NCBI GenBank assembly: GCA_003987775.1
Contig: RXJD01000023.1
Location: 124,001-188,000, forward strand
Length of the DNA stretch: 64,000 nt
Reading direction: 5' to 3'
Source: Mycobacterium sp.
Lineage (GTDB): Bacteria; Actinomycetota; Actinomycetes; Mycobacteriales; Mycobacteriaceae
How positions within the stretch are numbered: position 1 is the first letter of the stretch; every line of letters starts with the position of its first letter. Both the position numbers and the translations under genes were made by a program. Of this stretch, positions 39,310 through 48,413 are shown in pieces. The notes beneath the pieces are model-generated. The model had not been told where the DNA came from and searched no databases. It was given only the letters and a program-made list of their open reading frames with translations.

Positions 39310-39822
39310 ATGGCGCATGTGAGCGTTGTTCCGGACGTCCTGACAGCGGCGGCAGCGGATGTGGAGAAAATTGGCGCGGACCTCGTCGTCGCGCATCTGG
39401 CGTCGGCCCCATCGACAGTCGCGGTGATGCCCGCGGCCGCCGACGAGGTCTCGGCGAGCATCGCCCACCTGTTCTCCGAGCATGCGCAGGACTATCGAGC
39501 TGTGGCCGGACAGGCGGCGGCGTATCAGCAGCAGTTCGTTGAAAACTTGCGGACAGGCGCCTACTCGTATGCCGGCGCTGAAAGCGTCAACGACCTGTTG
39601 CTTTCCGGACTGCTCGCGGTGAGATACATTCCCCCCGTCGCAATGTTGTTCGCGGCTGTTGCCTATGCGAGTTGGATTACGTCCTGGATCGACTTCATTC
39701 CGGGATTCTTGCAAGTATTCGCTCTGGTTCCGGCCGGGTTATTGGTGGCCGGTGCGTTCGCATATGCGGTGCTGGCGACATTCATTGCCGCGGGTATCGG
39801 GGCTGTCTTCGGAATTGCCTGA
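39310..39822 (+). CDS. Short PE-family protein with hydrophobic C-terminus
   Basis: A 170-residue PE protein paralogous to the one at 34913. The PE domain is MAHVSVVPDVLTAAAADVEK followed by PAAADEVSASIAHLFSEHAQ and YSYAGAESV. The tail contains two hydrophobic helices, about 97-125 and 130-168, rich in Ala, Val and Phe, without PGRS repeats. A GGAGGA-type box precedes ATG 39310. Two TTGAGTA-motif sites lie upstream. Likely an ESX substrate; function unknown. Confidence 0.85.
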   Translation: MAHVSVVPDVLTAAAADVEKIGADLVVAHLASAPSTVAVMPAAADEVSASIAHLFSEHAQDYRAVAGQAAAYQQQFVENLRTGAYSYAGAESVNDLLLSGLLAVRYIPPVAMLFAAVAYASWITSWIDFIPGFLQVFALVPAGLLVAGAFAYAVLATFIAAGIGAVFGIA

Positions 39823-39824
39823 CC

Positions 39825-41390
39825 TCACAGTCGACCGAGGCCGAAAATGCCTGCTACACCCGTGCCGATATTCAGTAAGCCCGAGCTGTAGCCACTCAAT
39901 CGGCCGATCGGTTGGCCCGCGATCGCGGCGGTCACGGCGGTGTTGAAGAAGCCGGACATCCGGCCGTCGATGTTTGAGCCACCGGTGGCCAGGTTGGAGA
40001 TGCCCGAAATTCCGTGATTCTCGATGCTGCCGCCCTTGGCGGTGTTCAGCAGACCCGACATCTGTGAGCCGGTGTTACCGAAGCCCGACACATTGGTGCC
40101 CGTGTTGTTGAAGCCCGAGTTGGTGAGCCCGGTGTTGATAGCCGATCCGATACCAGTGTTGGCGTTACCCGCATTCCACAGGCCGGTGTTCGTGTCGCCT
40201 GAATTCCCGTTTCCCGTGTTGTAGTGACCTGCGTTCCAGAAGCCGCTGTTGACGGCGCCGGTATTGCCGATACCGGTGTTATAGCTGCCGGAGTTCCCGA
40301 AGCCGGTGTTGACGATGCCCGCGTTTCCGATGCCGGTGTTCAGTGCTCCTGTATTACCGATGCCGAAACTCCCGGCACCGGAGTTTCCGATGCCGAAGTT
40401 GTTGTGGACGCCAGGCAATTGTCCGAGGTTGCTGCCCGCGTTGAAAATCCCGACGTTGCCGCTGCCGGAGTTGAAGAGCCCGATGTTGTTGGTACCGGAG
40501 TTCCCCAATCCGATGTTGCCGCTGCCTGAGTTCAGCAGTCCCGCCAGGTTGATGCCCACCTGATTGTTGCCGGTGAGCCCGATCCCGATGTTGTTGTTTC
40601 CGGAGTTGCCGAAGCCGATGTTGTTGTTGCCGGTGTTCCCGGCCCCGGTGTTGAAATTGCCGGTGTTTCCGCCGCCTCTGTTTCCGTTGCCGCTGTTTCC
40701 CAGGCCGATGTTGTCGTTACCGGTGTTGCCCAGCCCAACGTTATGAGTGCCGGCCCCATACAGGTTGGTGCCGACATTTCCGAAGCCGATGTTGTCGTCC
40801 CCGATATTTCCGGAGCCGAAATTTCGGCTGCCGGTGTTGCCGCTGCCGAGGTTGGCATTGCCGGTGTTTCCGCCGCCGATGTTCTGATCGCCGATGTTGC
40901 CGCTGCCGATGTTGCTGTTGCCGGTGTTGCCGTTGCCGACGTTGGAGACGCCCTTGTTGCCCAGGCCGAGGTTGGCCAGCAGCTCCTGGACGCTAGCCGC
41001 GGGTCCTGGCCGCGCGGAGACGTTGGCTCCGTTGCCGATCAGCGGGCGTCCGGTCAGGGTCACGAAGGGCCCGTTGACGAGGTCGAGCAGGCCCTGCAGG
41101 GGCCGGGTGACAGCGGTCTCCGCGCCCGCGTACGAGTCCGCGCCGGCTGCCAGGATGCGCGCGAAATGATCATTGAACCGCATGGCCTGGGCGCTGAGCG
41201 CTTGATATTGCCGGCCATGGGTGGAGAACAGTGCGGCGACCGCGGCCGACACCTCATCGGCCCCCGCGGCGAGTACCGCCGTGGTCCCGGCCGACGCGCC
41301 CGTGTTGGCGGTGGTGAGCGCCGACTCGATAGCGGCCAAATCCGTTACGGCCGCGATCATCAAATCCGGTGCTGCCGTCACGTAGGACAT
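39825..41390 (-). CDS. PE protein with MPTR-type pentapeptide repeats
   Basis: A 521-residue protein. Residues 1-95 form a PE domain: [20 protein letters not shown], then [20 protein letters not shown] and DSYAGAETA. After a linker, about residues 150-480 are pentapeptide repeats of the NxGxGN type ([24 protein letters not shown]). Such MPTR repeats are normally attached to PPE and not PE domains, so this is an unusual combination. The repeat part probably forms a right-handed beta-helix. Likely secreted or surface-bound. It is divergent from the LuxR ATPase gene. Confidence 0.85.
   Translation of the reverse strand: MSYVTAAPDLMIAAVTDLAAIESALTTANTGASAGTTAVLAAGADEVSAAVAALFSTHGRQYQALSAQAMRFNDHFARILAAGADSYAGAETAVTRPLQGLLDLVNGPFVTLTGRPLIGNGANVSARPGPAASVQELLANLGLGNKGVSNVGNGNTGNSNIGSGNIGDQNIGGGNTGNANLGSGNTGSRNFGSGNIGDDNIGFGNVGTNLYGAGTHNVGLGNTGNDNIGLGNSGNGNRGGGNTGNFNTGAGNTGNNNIGFGNSGNNNIGIGLTGNNQVGINLAGLLNSGSGNIGLGNSGTNNIGLFNSGSGNVGIFNAGSNLGQLPGVHNNFGIGNSGAGSFGIGNTGALNTGIGNAGIVNTGFGNSGSYNTGIGNTGAVNSGFWNAGHYNTGNGNSGDTNTGLWNAGNANTGIGSAINTGLTNSGFNNTGTNVSGFGNTGSQMSGLLNTAKGGSIENHGISGISNLATGGSNIDGRMSGFFNTAVTAAIAGQPIGRLSGYSSGLLNIGTGVAGIFGLGRL
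39990..40945 (-). repeat. MPTR-type pentapeptide-coding repeats
   Basis: The DNA is a long run of imperfect 15-bp units encoding Asn-X-Gly-X-Gly-type pentapeptides in the PE protein. Copy number is likely to vary between strains. Confidence 0.85.
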
Positions 41391-41473
41391 GTCGGTCCCC
41401 CAACTATTGAGCGTGGCGCACCGGAAGGGACGGGGCGTTCGACCCAGCCTGACGGGTAGCGGCGGCTCAGGAT

Positions 41474-41492
41474 TAGGTAGACGGATACTTAA
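41474..41492 (-). promoter_or_regulatory. TTGAGTA motif, site D
   Basis: On the minus strand TTAAGTATCCGTCTACCTA, in the divergent gap between the PE-MPTR gene (84 nt) and the LuxR ATPase gene (88 nt). It is placed to affect either gene. Confidence 0.55.
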
Positions 41493-41568
41493 TCGTGCGT
41501 GGCGACAGCACCGGATCCTGAACTCACCGGTCCGCCCGATAAACCTGAGAATCGGCGGCGCTTACCCT

Positions 41569-41574
41569 TACGCT
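41569..41574 (+). promoter_or_regulatory. -10 hexamer for leaderless luxR-type gene
   Basis: TACGCT (TANNNT) ends 6 nt before GTG 41581. Confidence 0.5.
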
Positions 41575-41580
41575 ACGCAC

Positions 41581-44196
41581 GTGCGCTTGTCGTGGCCGCT
41601 GGTCGGCCGCTTGGAGCAGCTGCGGATTATCAAAGCTGCTCTAGCGGCCTCGGACACCCCCGGCATCGTCGTATGCGGTCCAGCGGGGGTCGGTAAGAGT
41701 CGGATCGCTCGTGAGGCGCTGTCCGCCGCCGTGGCCAGGGGTTGGGAGGGCCGGTGGGCCGTCGGCACCTCGGCGGCGCGGGCAATTCCGCTGGGCGCCT
41801 TCACAGAGTGGGCTCAACCAGGAGTCAACGACGTCGTGCAGTTGCCGCGCGCAGTCATGCAAGCACTGACGGCGGCGCCCGCGGGCGTTCCGGTGGTGCT
41901 GGCCGTCGACGACGTTCAATTGCTCGACGACCTTTCGATTTTCGTGCTCCATCAGGTTGTGCAGCGGGAAGCTGCGAAGGTACTGCTGACCGTCCGCGCA
42001 GGCGAGCCCATTCCCCCTGCGGTGCAGGAGGTATGGGGGATTGGTCAATTCGAACGAATCGACCTGGAGCCGTTGTCCCTCGAGGAAGCCGGCTCGCTGC
42101 TCTCAGCCACCCTGGGCGGCCCTGTGGATCCGATTGCCACTCAGCGGCTTTGGCGGCTCACCCGCGGCAACCTGCTGTATCTGCGCAATATCGTCGAGCA
42201 GGAGGTTGCAGATCGGCGGATCATCTGCCGGGACGGCTACTGGCGCTGGCTCGGCGATCCCGTCATGCCGCCGGGACTGGTCGAGTTGATCGAGTCCCGC
42301 ATCGGAGCGCTACCCGCGCCGGTCAGCGACGTGGTCGACGTGGTCGCAGTCGGCGAGCCACTCGAGTTGGCTCACCTGAGGCGCATCGCTGACCCGGCGG
42401 CGATAGAGGAGGCCGACACGCGTGCCCTCATCTCTCTCGAGGCCTCCGACGGCGGTGTCCAGGTCCGCTTGGCGCACCCGCTCTACGGTGAGGTTCGGCG
42501 GCGGCGCGCGCCCTCGACACGGTTACGGAGGTTGCGCGGACTCGTTGCCGCTGAACTCGCCACGTCAGAGGGCCGCGATGACATCCAGGTCGTGGTGCGG
42601 CGCGCCACGCTGAGTCTGGAGTCCGATCTCACACCCGACCCGGACCTTCTGGTCAGCGCGGCTCATGGCGCCGTCTGGCTGGCGGATCTGCCACTCGCAG
42701 ATCGGCTTGGCGATGCCGCGCTGCGTGCCGGCGCCGGAGCCGATGCAAGTTTCGTTCGCGCGCACGCACTTTCATGGTTGGGTCGGGGGGCCGAGGCCGA
42801 CGCGGTGCTCGCCGGTCTCGACACCAGCCAGTTGACCGATATCGAGCGTGCCCGGCTGGCGTTCCTACGGGCCAGCAATGTGCTGTGGGCACTGGGCGAC
42901 CCCGTGCACGCCAAAGAGATCATCGACGACGCGGTTTCGACCGCGGCACCGCACGTGCGGAGCTATATCGATGCCTTCCTGACGGTCTACTGGTTTGCGA
43001 CCGACGAACCGGATGCCGCGCTGCACGCGTCGACGAGCTTGGAACTGACCGAGTTACCCGCTGTCGTCGGCGCTGAGATCGCTTGGGTCCTTGCCACGAT
43101 AAGCGCGGATGCGGGGCGTGCCGGCGAAGCAGCAGCTCTCGCGGAGGCCGGATATGCCAGTGCGGCGCGCTCTTTCGATGCACCGCAGATGGCATTCAAC
43201 ATCGCGGATTCGCACGTGAGCGCGCTGTTGCTGGCGGGCCGGATCACCGAGGCCCTCGACGTCGCCGACTGGGTGAGCCGACGCGCGGCTGACATGCCGG
43301 GGGCTGCTCAGTTGCTGGGCGCCGCGATCAGGGGTAGGGCCGCACTCGGAGCGGGGAATGTGCGATCCGCGGTTCCGCTGCTCGAAAGCGCGGTGGCGGG
43401 ACTGACCGCCACCCACGCGTTGGGCTGGGGATACCGCTACGACATCGCCCGCGTCACTGCCCTGGCGCTCAGCGGATCCATCAAGCAGGCGACCGCCGAA
43501 CTCGCCGCGCTGGACAGACAGCGTCGCCCTTTCCGGTCGTTGGCCTACGAGCGCGGTTTGGCGCGGGCGTGGGTGGCCGCCGCCCAGGGTGCTGTGTCCG
43601 AAGCGATCTCGATCGCGCTGGCGACGGCCCAAAATGCCTCGACCAAAGGCCAATTTGGGGCAGAGGTGCTGTGCCTGCAGACCGCCGTGCAGTTTGGCGA
43701 TCATTCGGGTACGTCCAGGTTGCGTGAGCTCGAAGCGGTCGTCGAGGGACCACGGGTCGGTGTCGCGGCGCGGTTCTCGGCCGCCCTGCATGCAGGCGAC
43801 GCCGGCGGACTGGCGGCGGCCTCGGAGGAATTCGAACAGATCGGTGACTACGTTGCTGCCATCGACGCTGCCGCTCATGCCGCCGTCGCATACCGCAATC
43901 AGGGCTTACGGGGCTCGGCCTTGGGCAGTGCGGAAAGGGCGGATGCCTTGGCCGAGCAGTGGGGCGGTGTGTCGACTCCGGCGCGTCGACAGGCAAGCGA
44001 ACCGCTGCCGTTCACCGATCGGGAGCGCGAGATCGTCATGCTGATCGGTGCCGGATTGTCCAACCGGGCGGTCGCCGATCGGCTGACGCTTTCGGTACGC
44101 ACCGTGGAAAGCCACATCTACCGGGCGATGTCGAAAACCGGCACCACCACCCGCGAGGAACTCGCCGCGCTGGTGTCGCATCGGCAAGTTGAGTAG
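41581..44196 (+). CDS. Large ATP-binding LuxR-family regulator (Rv0890c/Rv0386-like)
   Basis: An 871-residue STAND-type regulator. The N-terminal ATPase has Walker A GPAGVGKS (33-40) and Walker B VVLAVDDVQLLDD. A long helical TPR-like middle follows. The C-terminus is a LuxR helix-turn-helix: FTDREREIVMLIGAGLSNRA and VADRLTLSVRTVESHIYR. The start GTG 41581 gives a start like that of M. tuberculosis homologues and has a leaderless -10 element; a longer frame to 41389 crosses the divergent promoter. It is the best candidate for reading the TTGAGTA motifs around it. The stop codon is part of site E. Confidence 0.9.
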   Translation: MRLSWPLVGRLEQLRIIKAALAASDTPGIVVCGPAGVGKSRIAREALSAAVARGWEGRWAVGTSAARAIPLGAFTEWAQPGVNDVVQLPRAVMQALTAAPAGVPVVLAVDDVQLLDDLSIFVLHQVVQREAAKVLLTVRAGEPIPPAVQEVWGIGQFERIDLEPLSLEEAGSLLSATLGGPVDPIATQRLWRLTRGNLLYLRNIVEQEVADRRIICRDGYWRWLGDPVMPPGLVELIESRIGALPAPVSDVVDVVAVGEPLELAHLRRIADPAAIEEADTRALISLEASDGGVQVRLAHPLYGEVRRRRAPSTRLRRLRGLVAAELATSEGRDDIQVVVRRATLSLESDLTPDPDLLVSAAHGAVWLADLPLADRLGDAALRAGAGADASFVRAHALSWLGRGAEADAVLAGLDTSQLTDIERARLAFLRASNVLWALGDPVHAKEIIDDAVSTAAPHVRSYIDAFLTVYWFATDEPDAALHASTSLELTELPAVVGAEIAWVLATISADAGRAGEAAALAEAGYASAARSFDAPQMAFNIADSHVSALLLAGRITEALDVADWVSRRAADMPGAAQLLGAAIRGRAALGAGNVRSAVPLLESAVAGLTATHALGWGYRYDIARVTALALSGSIKQATAELAALDRQRRPFRSLAYERGLARAWVAAAQGAVSEAISIALATAQNASTKGQFGAEVLCLQTAVQFGDHSGTSRLRELEAVVEGPRVGVAARFSAALHAGDAGGLAAASEEFEQIGDYVAAIDAAAHAAVAYRNQGLRGSALGSAERADALAEQWGGVSTPARRQASEPLPFTDREREIVMLIGAGLSNRAVADRLTLSVRTVESHIYRAMSKTGTTTREELAALVSHRQVE

Positions 44197-44207
44197 CGGA
44201 ATACTGC
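44189..44207 (+). promoter_or_regulatory. TTGAGTA motif, site E
   Basis: TTGAGTAGCGGAATACTGC includes the stop codon of the LuxR ATPase gene and lies 34 nt before the acyltransferase-like gene. Confidence 0.55.
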
Positions 44208-44241
44208 GTGGGCCCGACGCGGACGCGGACATGCTGACTGC

Positions 44242-45042
44242 GTGAGCCGCCAATTGAGGCCTGTGAACGCAGCGACCTTCACCGCCCTTACGGGTGTACG
44301 TACCGAACATCCGACCGAGAAGGCCATTGCGGCCGGCGGAACGGTGTTCGTGTTCCCCGGCCAGGGTTCCTGGCCGGCTCGCGGCACAATCGCGGCGGTG
44401 GAATCCGCGCACGCCTTCAGGGCCCAACTGCGGCTCTGCGACGACGCTTTCGCCGAGTTCGTCGAGTGGTCGCTGCTCGAGACAGTGCTCGGCGGCGCTG
44501 GTTGTCCCGTGCCGGATCGCGTCGATGTGGCACCGCCGGTGCTGTTTGGGGTGACGGTGTCGCTTGCTGCGCAGTGGCGTGCGATGGGAATACATCCGGA
44601 CGCGGTGATAGGTCAGCGCCTGGGTGAAGTCGCGGCGGCATACGTTGCGGGTGGGTTATCGCTGCGCGACGCCGCGCGAGTAGTGACTCTGTGCAGCAAT
44701 GTGATTGGACCTGCTCCGGACAACGATTGCGTCGATGTGGACACGCTGCGGCAGAGGTTGCGCACGTCCCTTTCCCGAATGCGGCCTCGAAGCGCTGACA
44801 TCCCGTTCATTTCGTCGGTCACTGGCGCCGGTCTGGACACGGCGATCCTCGACGCCGACTACTGGTTGGCCAACATGGGGCAAGCCCCCCTGGTTAACGA
44901 AGCCGTGCGGTGGTCATGTACAAGGGGCTACCGGACTTTCCTGGAATGCAGCCCGCACCCGGCGCTGATTGCCGGCATCGAGCAGTTCTTGGGGGAGCGT
45001 GCGGTCTCCACCGTGATTGCTGCCGGGCCTTCAGGTATCTGA
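44242..45042 (+). CDS. Stand-alone acyltransferase-like protein lacking the catalytic serine
   Basis: A 266-residue protein like a polyketide-synthase AT domain. It keeps VFVFPGQGSW (35-44), AAYVAGGLSLRDAARVV after the active site and FLECSPHPAL near the C-terminus. The nucleophile elbow GHSxG reads GQRLG (residues 124-128): the catalytic Ser is Arg126. About 60 residues normally between the elbow and the last third also appear missing. It probably does not transfer acyl groups and may be a remnant or a binding or regulatory protein. GTG start. It overlaps the convergent cyclase gene by 12 bp. Confidence 0.75.
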   Translation: MSRQLRPVNAATFTALTGVRTEHPTEKAIAAGGTVFVFPGQGSWPARGTIAAVESAHAFRAQLRLCDDAFAEFVEWSLLETVLGGAGCPVPDRVDVAPPVLFGVTVSLAAQWRAMGIHPDAVIGQRLGEVAAAYVAGGLSLRDAARVVTLCSNVIGPAPDNDCVDVDTLRQRLRTSLSRMRPRSADIPFISSVTGAGLDTAILDADYWLANMGQAPLVNEAVRWSCTRGYRTFLECSPHPALIAGIEQFLGERAVSTVIAAGPSGI

Positions 45043-48000
45043 CCGATGAGCACTCCGGTAATCGGCAGTTCGGGCGGCCATGACATCCGCCCACGCGATA
45101 TGCCCGTCGAAGCCAAGCGCTTGGGCCATGCTGCGATAGCGATCCAACAGCTTCCGGTAAGCGTCGTCGTCGCCGCACGCACGAGCCATCAGCGCGCGCA
45201 ACCGCAGCAGCGTGATCTTGCGCATGGCCCAATCCTCTGGCGCACCAATGCTTTCCAAGCGTGTCAACGCTCCCTGCGCTTCGGCCACGTCACCGTCTGC
45301 GCCGCGCTCCAGCAGCGTCTCCACCAGAAAGCCGATGCCCAGAAGTTCGAAGAAGGGCCGACCCGCCCGGCGTAACTCGTCGACCGTCTTGCGCATCACC
45401 TGGATAGGAGCGTCGAATTCACCCCGGCGAGCCTTGTCCCGGGCGACCCACAACTCAGCGACCGGAACCAGGAAGGGAATGGGTTCGCGCAACCACATCT
45501 CGCGGACCTGCAGCATCAGTTCCAGCCCGCGGTCATGCTCGGCTTCGGTGTCACGGTGCAGCAGCGCGATCGCCAGTCCGTACTTGACGATGCTCAGCGC
45601 GGCGGCGCTGGACCCCTCGGCGGTCTGCACCGCCGCCTCGAGTTCGTGCATTGCGGAGTCTTCCGGTCGTAACACCCCGTAGGTGATCGGCAGGCCGTGG
45701 GTCCAGCCCGCGACCATGGCGTGAGTTGTCGGATCGCTTTGCCGGGCCATGTCGGAGGCGGCCAGCAGATCCTGTTTCCAGCCAGGCAGGCCCACCCACC
45801 ATCCGGCAACGCCGCGCCACGCCAGCGCTGCCGCAAGGGGTGATCCGAAACCGAACTCGGCACCCTTGACGGGATCGCCGTCAGCCAGTTCGATGACGGT
45901 CTGCGACCATCGCACGATTTCACCGAATTCCCCTGCGTCGAACCAGTTGTTGAACGCGATGAACGCCAAACCTATTGTCGGAGAGGGATCATCGATTGAC
46001 GCGAGCATCGCCATCTGTTCGGATGCCAGCCGCGATCCCTCGCGGGTCTGCCCGCTGTACATCAACTCCGTTTCCAGTCCGGTCATGCCGATGGCCAGTG
46101 AGACCTTGTCTCCGGCCGCAGTACACAGCTCCCGCAGCTCCTCGAAAAGTCCGCGAGATTCCTGGATGGCTTGCCAGCTGACGGCACACAGCATCATGCG
46201 GGGTGCGATCCGCATCGCCTGCTGATCGGGTTCTTCAGAGGGAAGCAGGTCGGCGATGCGCATCGCCCGTTCCCAATTGACCCGCGCGGCGCGAACGTCG
46301 ATGGTGGCCGACCGCACTCCGGCGCGCATATGCCAGGCGTACGCCGCGGCCAGATCGCCGGCGGCCTCCCAGTGCTCGGCGATCAGTGCGGCATTCTGGT
46401 CGGCCATGATCTTGCTGGTCGACTCGATGGCGGTCGCCAGTCGCCGGTGCCACTCAGCGCGATCGGCCTTCAACTGCGATTCGTAAGCCACCGCGTGGAT
46501 GAGCGGATGGCGAAAGGCGTACTCGGCGTTGCGGTCGAATCGCACCTGTTCGATGAGTTCCGCCTGAAGCAACTCCTCGACCCACGGCTCGATGCCCAGC
46601 ACCGAAAGCAGTTCGGCCTCAAATCGGGCACCGATCACCGACGCCGCGTTCAATGTCTGCCGTGTAGCCGGGTTCAGCCGGTCGATGCGTGCCGCGATGG
46701 CCGCTTGCACGGTGGCCGGCACACTCAGTTCGGCGACACCGGCGGAACAGACGTAGCTGCCGCGCTCACCGTCCAGCGCTCCGCGCTGCACCAACTCGCG
46801 CACCATCTCCTCGGTGAAGAACGGGTTTCCCGCGGCTCGGTCGGCGATGATCGGCGCAAGGTCGCCGACCGACGGATGAGAGCCCAGCAACTCGTCCAGC
46901 AACGCCGCGGTGTCCGAATCGGCCAGAGGCGCAAGCGAGATGCTCTGCGCGCCGGCAACGCGCGTCAGCATTCCCTCGTACTTGGGGCGATAGGTGATCA
47001 GCACCAGCGATGGGGTGCGCGGTATGACGCTCAGAAAGTCGGCCACCATCGACTCGCTGGCCGCGTCGATCCAGTGTGCGTCCTCGATGATGAAAAGCGC
47101 TGGCGCAGTGCGCGCAAGCGAGGTCATGTTGACCAGTTCGGTCAATCTGCGCCGCCGCGCATCGGGGTCGATTTGAGGCAGGGCCACATCGGGATCCGCG
47201 ATGCCCAGCAGATCGTCGAGCAGCAACAGGTCCTGCGGGTTGATGTTCGGCGGCACGGTTGCCCGCAACTGCACCCGGGCGGCCTCGCCGTCGAGGTCGG
47301 CGGAGTTACTGGCCGCTCGCAGCAGCCGTGCCACTACGCCGAAGGAGACGTCACCGGCGTGCGACTCGCAGAACGTCCAGAACACCTCGACCCCGCGGTG
47401 GGCGGCGCGGGCCGCGACCTCGCGGGCGACCCGGCTCTTGCCTATGCCGGGCGGTCCCACCACCGTCACGACGCCGCCGTATCCGCCGATCGCCCGGTCC
47501 ACCATGGCGTCCAGGGCCGCCATCTCCCAGCGCCGGCCGACCAGGTTCGCCTCGGCCCGACCCACGGAAGCATCCCGGCGGGAAATCGCCGCCAGTCGGC
47601 GCGCGGGCAGCGGCTCCTCCGCCCCTTTGACGCGAACCCACTCCGGTTCACCGAGCACAGCCGCATTTTCGACCAGTCTCGCCGTTGACTCCGAGAGCAG
47701 AATCCCGCCCGGTGGCGCGGCGGATTCCATCCGCTGCGCCAGCCCGACCGATTCTCCGGTCGCGGCGTATCCCAGCGCGATCTCACCCGCGATGACCCGG
47801 CCCGAATTCAGGCCCACTCGCAGTTGCAGGTTCACGCCGTCCCGACGCGCCACCTCGGCCGCCAGCGCGGCAGCCGCGTCCTGGATGGCCAGCGCGGCCA
47901 GGCACCCACGCAGGGCGTGATCCTCCAATGCCACCGGTGCCCCGAACAGTGCCATCACGCCGTCGCCGTTGTATTCCACCGTCCCGCCGAAGCGTTGCAC

Positions 48001-48219
48001 TACCGCCGCCGACCGCTGCACCAGCTCCGTCATCACTTCACGCAGGCGCTCGATGTCCAGAGCGGCCGCCAGGTCCATCGAGCGCACCACGTCGGCGAAC
48101 AACACCGTGACCTGCTTGTAGTTGGCGGTGTCGCCCGGAAGAGCCGCGGGGGCACCGCACTGATCGCAGAACCGGGCGCTCGCCCGCAGGTCGTTACCGC
48201 ATGACCCGCACGCAGTCAT
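45031..48219 (-). CDS. Adenylate/guanylate cyclase-AAA ATPase-TPR protein
   Basis: A 1062-residue protein. Order: zinc ribbon with CGSCGND and CDQCGAP (1-25), class III cyclase domain (35-210), ATPase with Walker A GPPGIGKS (255-262), then a long helical TPR-like region. Cyclase metal aspartates are in FADVV (D43) and NGDGVMALFG (D86). At the transition-state Asn position the protein has Gly159 (SVGLAQR, R163 kept), as in several mycobacterial cyclase-ATPase proteins, so activity may be weak or altered. It is probably a signal-integrating regulator. ATG 48219 has TATCCT 6 nt upstream. Confidence 0.88.
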   Translation of the reverse strand: MTACGSCGNDLRASARFCDQCGAPAALPGDTANYKQVTVLFADVVRSMDLAAALDIERLREVMTELVQRSAAVVQRFGGTVEYNGDGVMALFGAPVALEDHALRGCLAALAIQDAAAALAAEVARRDGVNLQLRVGLNSGRVIAGEIALGYAATGESVGLAQRMESAAPPGGILLSESTARLVENAAVLGEPEWVRVKGAEEPLPARRLAAISRRDASVGRAEANLVGRRWEMAALDAMVDRAIGGYGGVVTVVGPPGIGKSRVAREVAARAAHRGVEVFWTFCESHAGDVSFGVVARLLRAASNSADLDGEAARVQLRATVPPNINPQDLLLLDDLLGIADPDVALPQIDPDARRRRLTELVNMTSLARTAPALFIIEDAHWIDAASESMVADFLSVIPRTPSLVLITYRPKYEGMLTRVAGAQSISLAPLADSDTAALLDELLGSHPSVGDLAPIIADRAAGNPFFTEEMVRELVQRGALDGERGSYVCSAGVAELSVPATVQAAIAARIDRLNPATRQTLNAASVIGARFEAELLSVLGIEPWVEELLQAELIEQVRFDRNAEYAFRHPLIHAVAYESQLKADRAEWHRRLATAIESTSKIMADQNAALIAEHWEAAGDLAAAYAWHMRAGVRSATIDVRAARVNWERAMRIADLLPSEEPDQQAMRIAPRMMLCAVSWQAIQESRGLFEELRELCTAAGDKVSLAIGMTGLETELMYSGQTREGSRLASEQMAMLASIDDPSPTIGLAFIAFNNWFDAGEFGEIVRWSQTVIELADGDPVKGAEFGFGSPLAAALAWRGVAGWWVGLPGWKQDLLAASDMARQSDPTTHAMVAGWTHGLPITYGVLRPEDSAMHELEAAVQTAEGSSAAALSIVKYGLAIALLHRDTEAEHDRGLELMLQVREMWLREPIPFLVPVAELWVARDKARRGEFDAPIQVMRKTVDELRRAGRPFFELLGIGFLVETLLERGADGDVAEAQGALTRLESIGAPEDWAMRKITLLRLRALMARACGDDDAYRKLLDRYRSMAQALGFDGHIAWADVMAARTADYRSAHRSDT

Positions 48220-48225
48220 TGCTCA

Positions 48226-48231
48226 AGGATA
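48226..48231 (-). promoter_or_regulatory. -10 hexamer for leaderless cyclase gene
   Basis: TATCCT on the minus strand (TANNNT) ends 6 nt before ATG 48219. Confidence 0.5.
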
Positions 48232-48413
48232 GGCGCGCTAACCAGCACGTTGACGCAAGTTTTGGTTTCTGCATCGAGCGCCTGGCGTGCAGATCCGACC
48301 CCGGGAAGGCACGCCGTCGAGATAACGACTACCTTCACCTATACGCACCTAGTGCACCGATGCCGGACCTAGGGCGGCCAGCCATATCAAAGCCTGAGCG
48401 CAAAGGGGTTCTC

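Noticed and set aside
39990-40945. Regular short repeats that could suggest a CRISPR-like array
   Set aside because: They are 15-bp pentapeptide-coding units inside an intact PE-MPTR reading frame.
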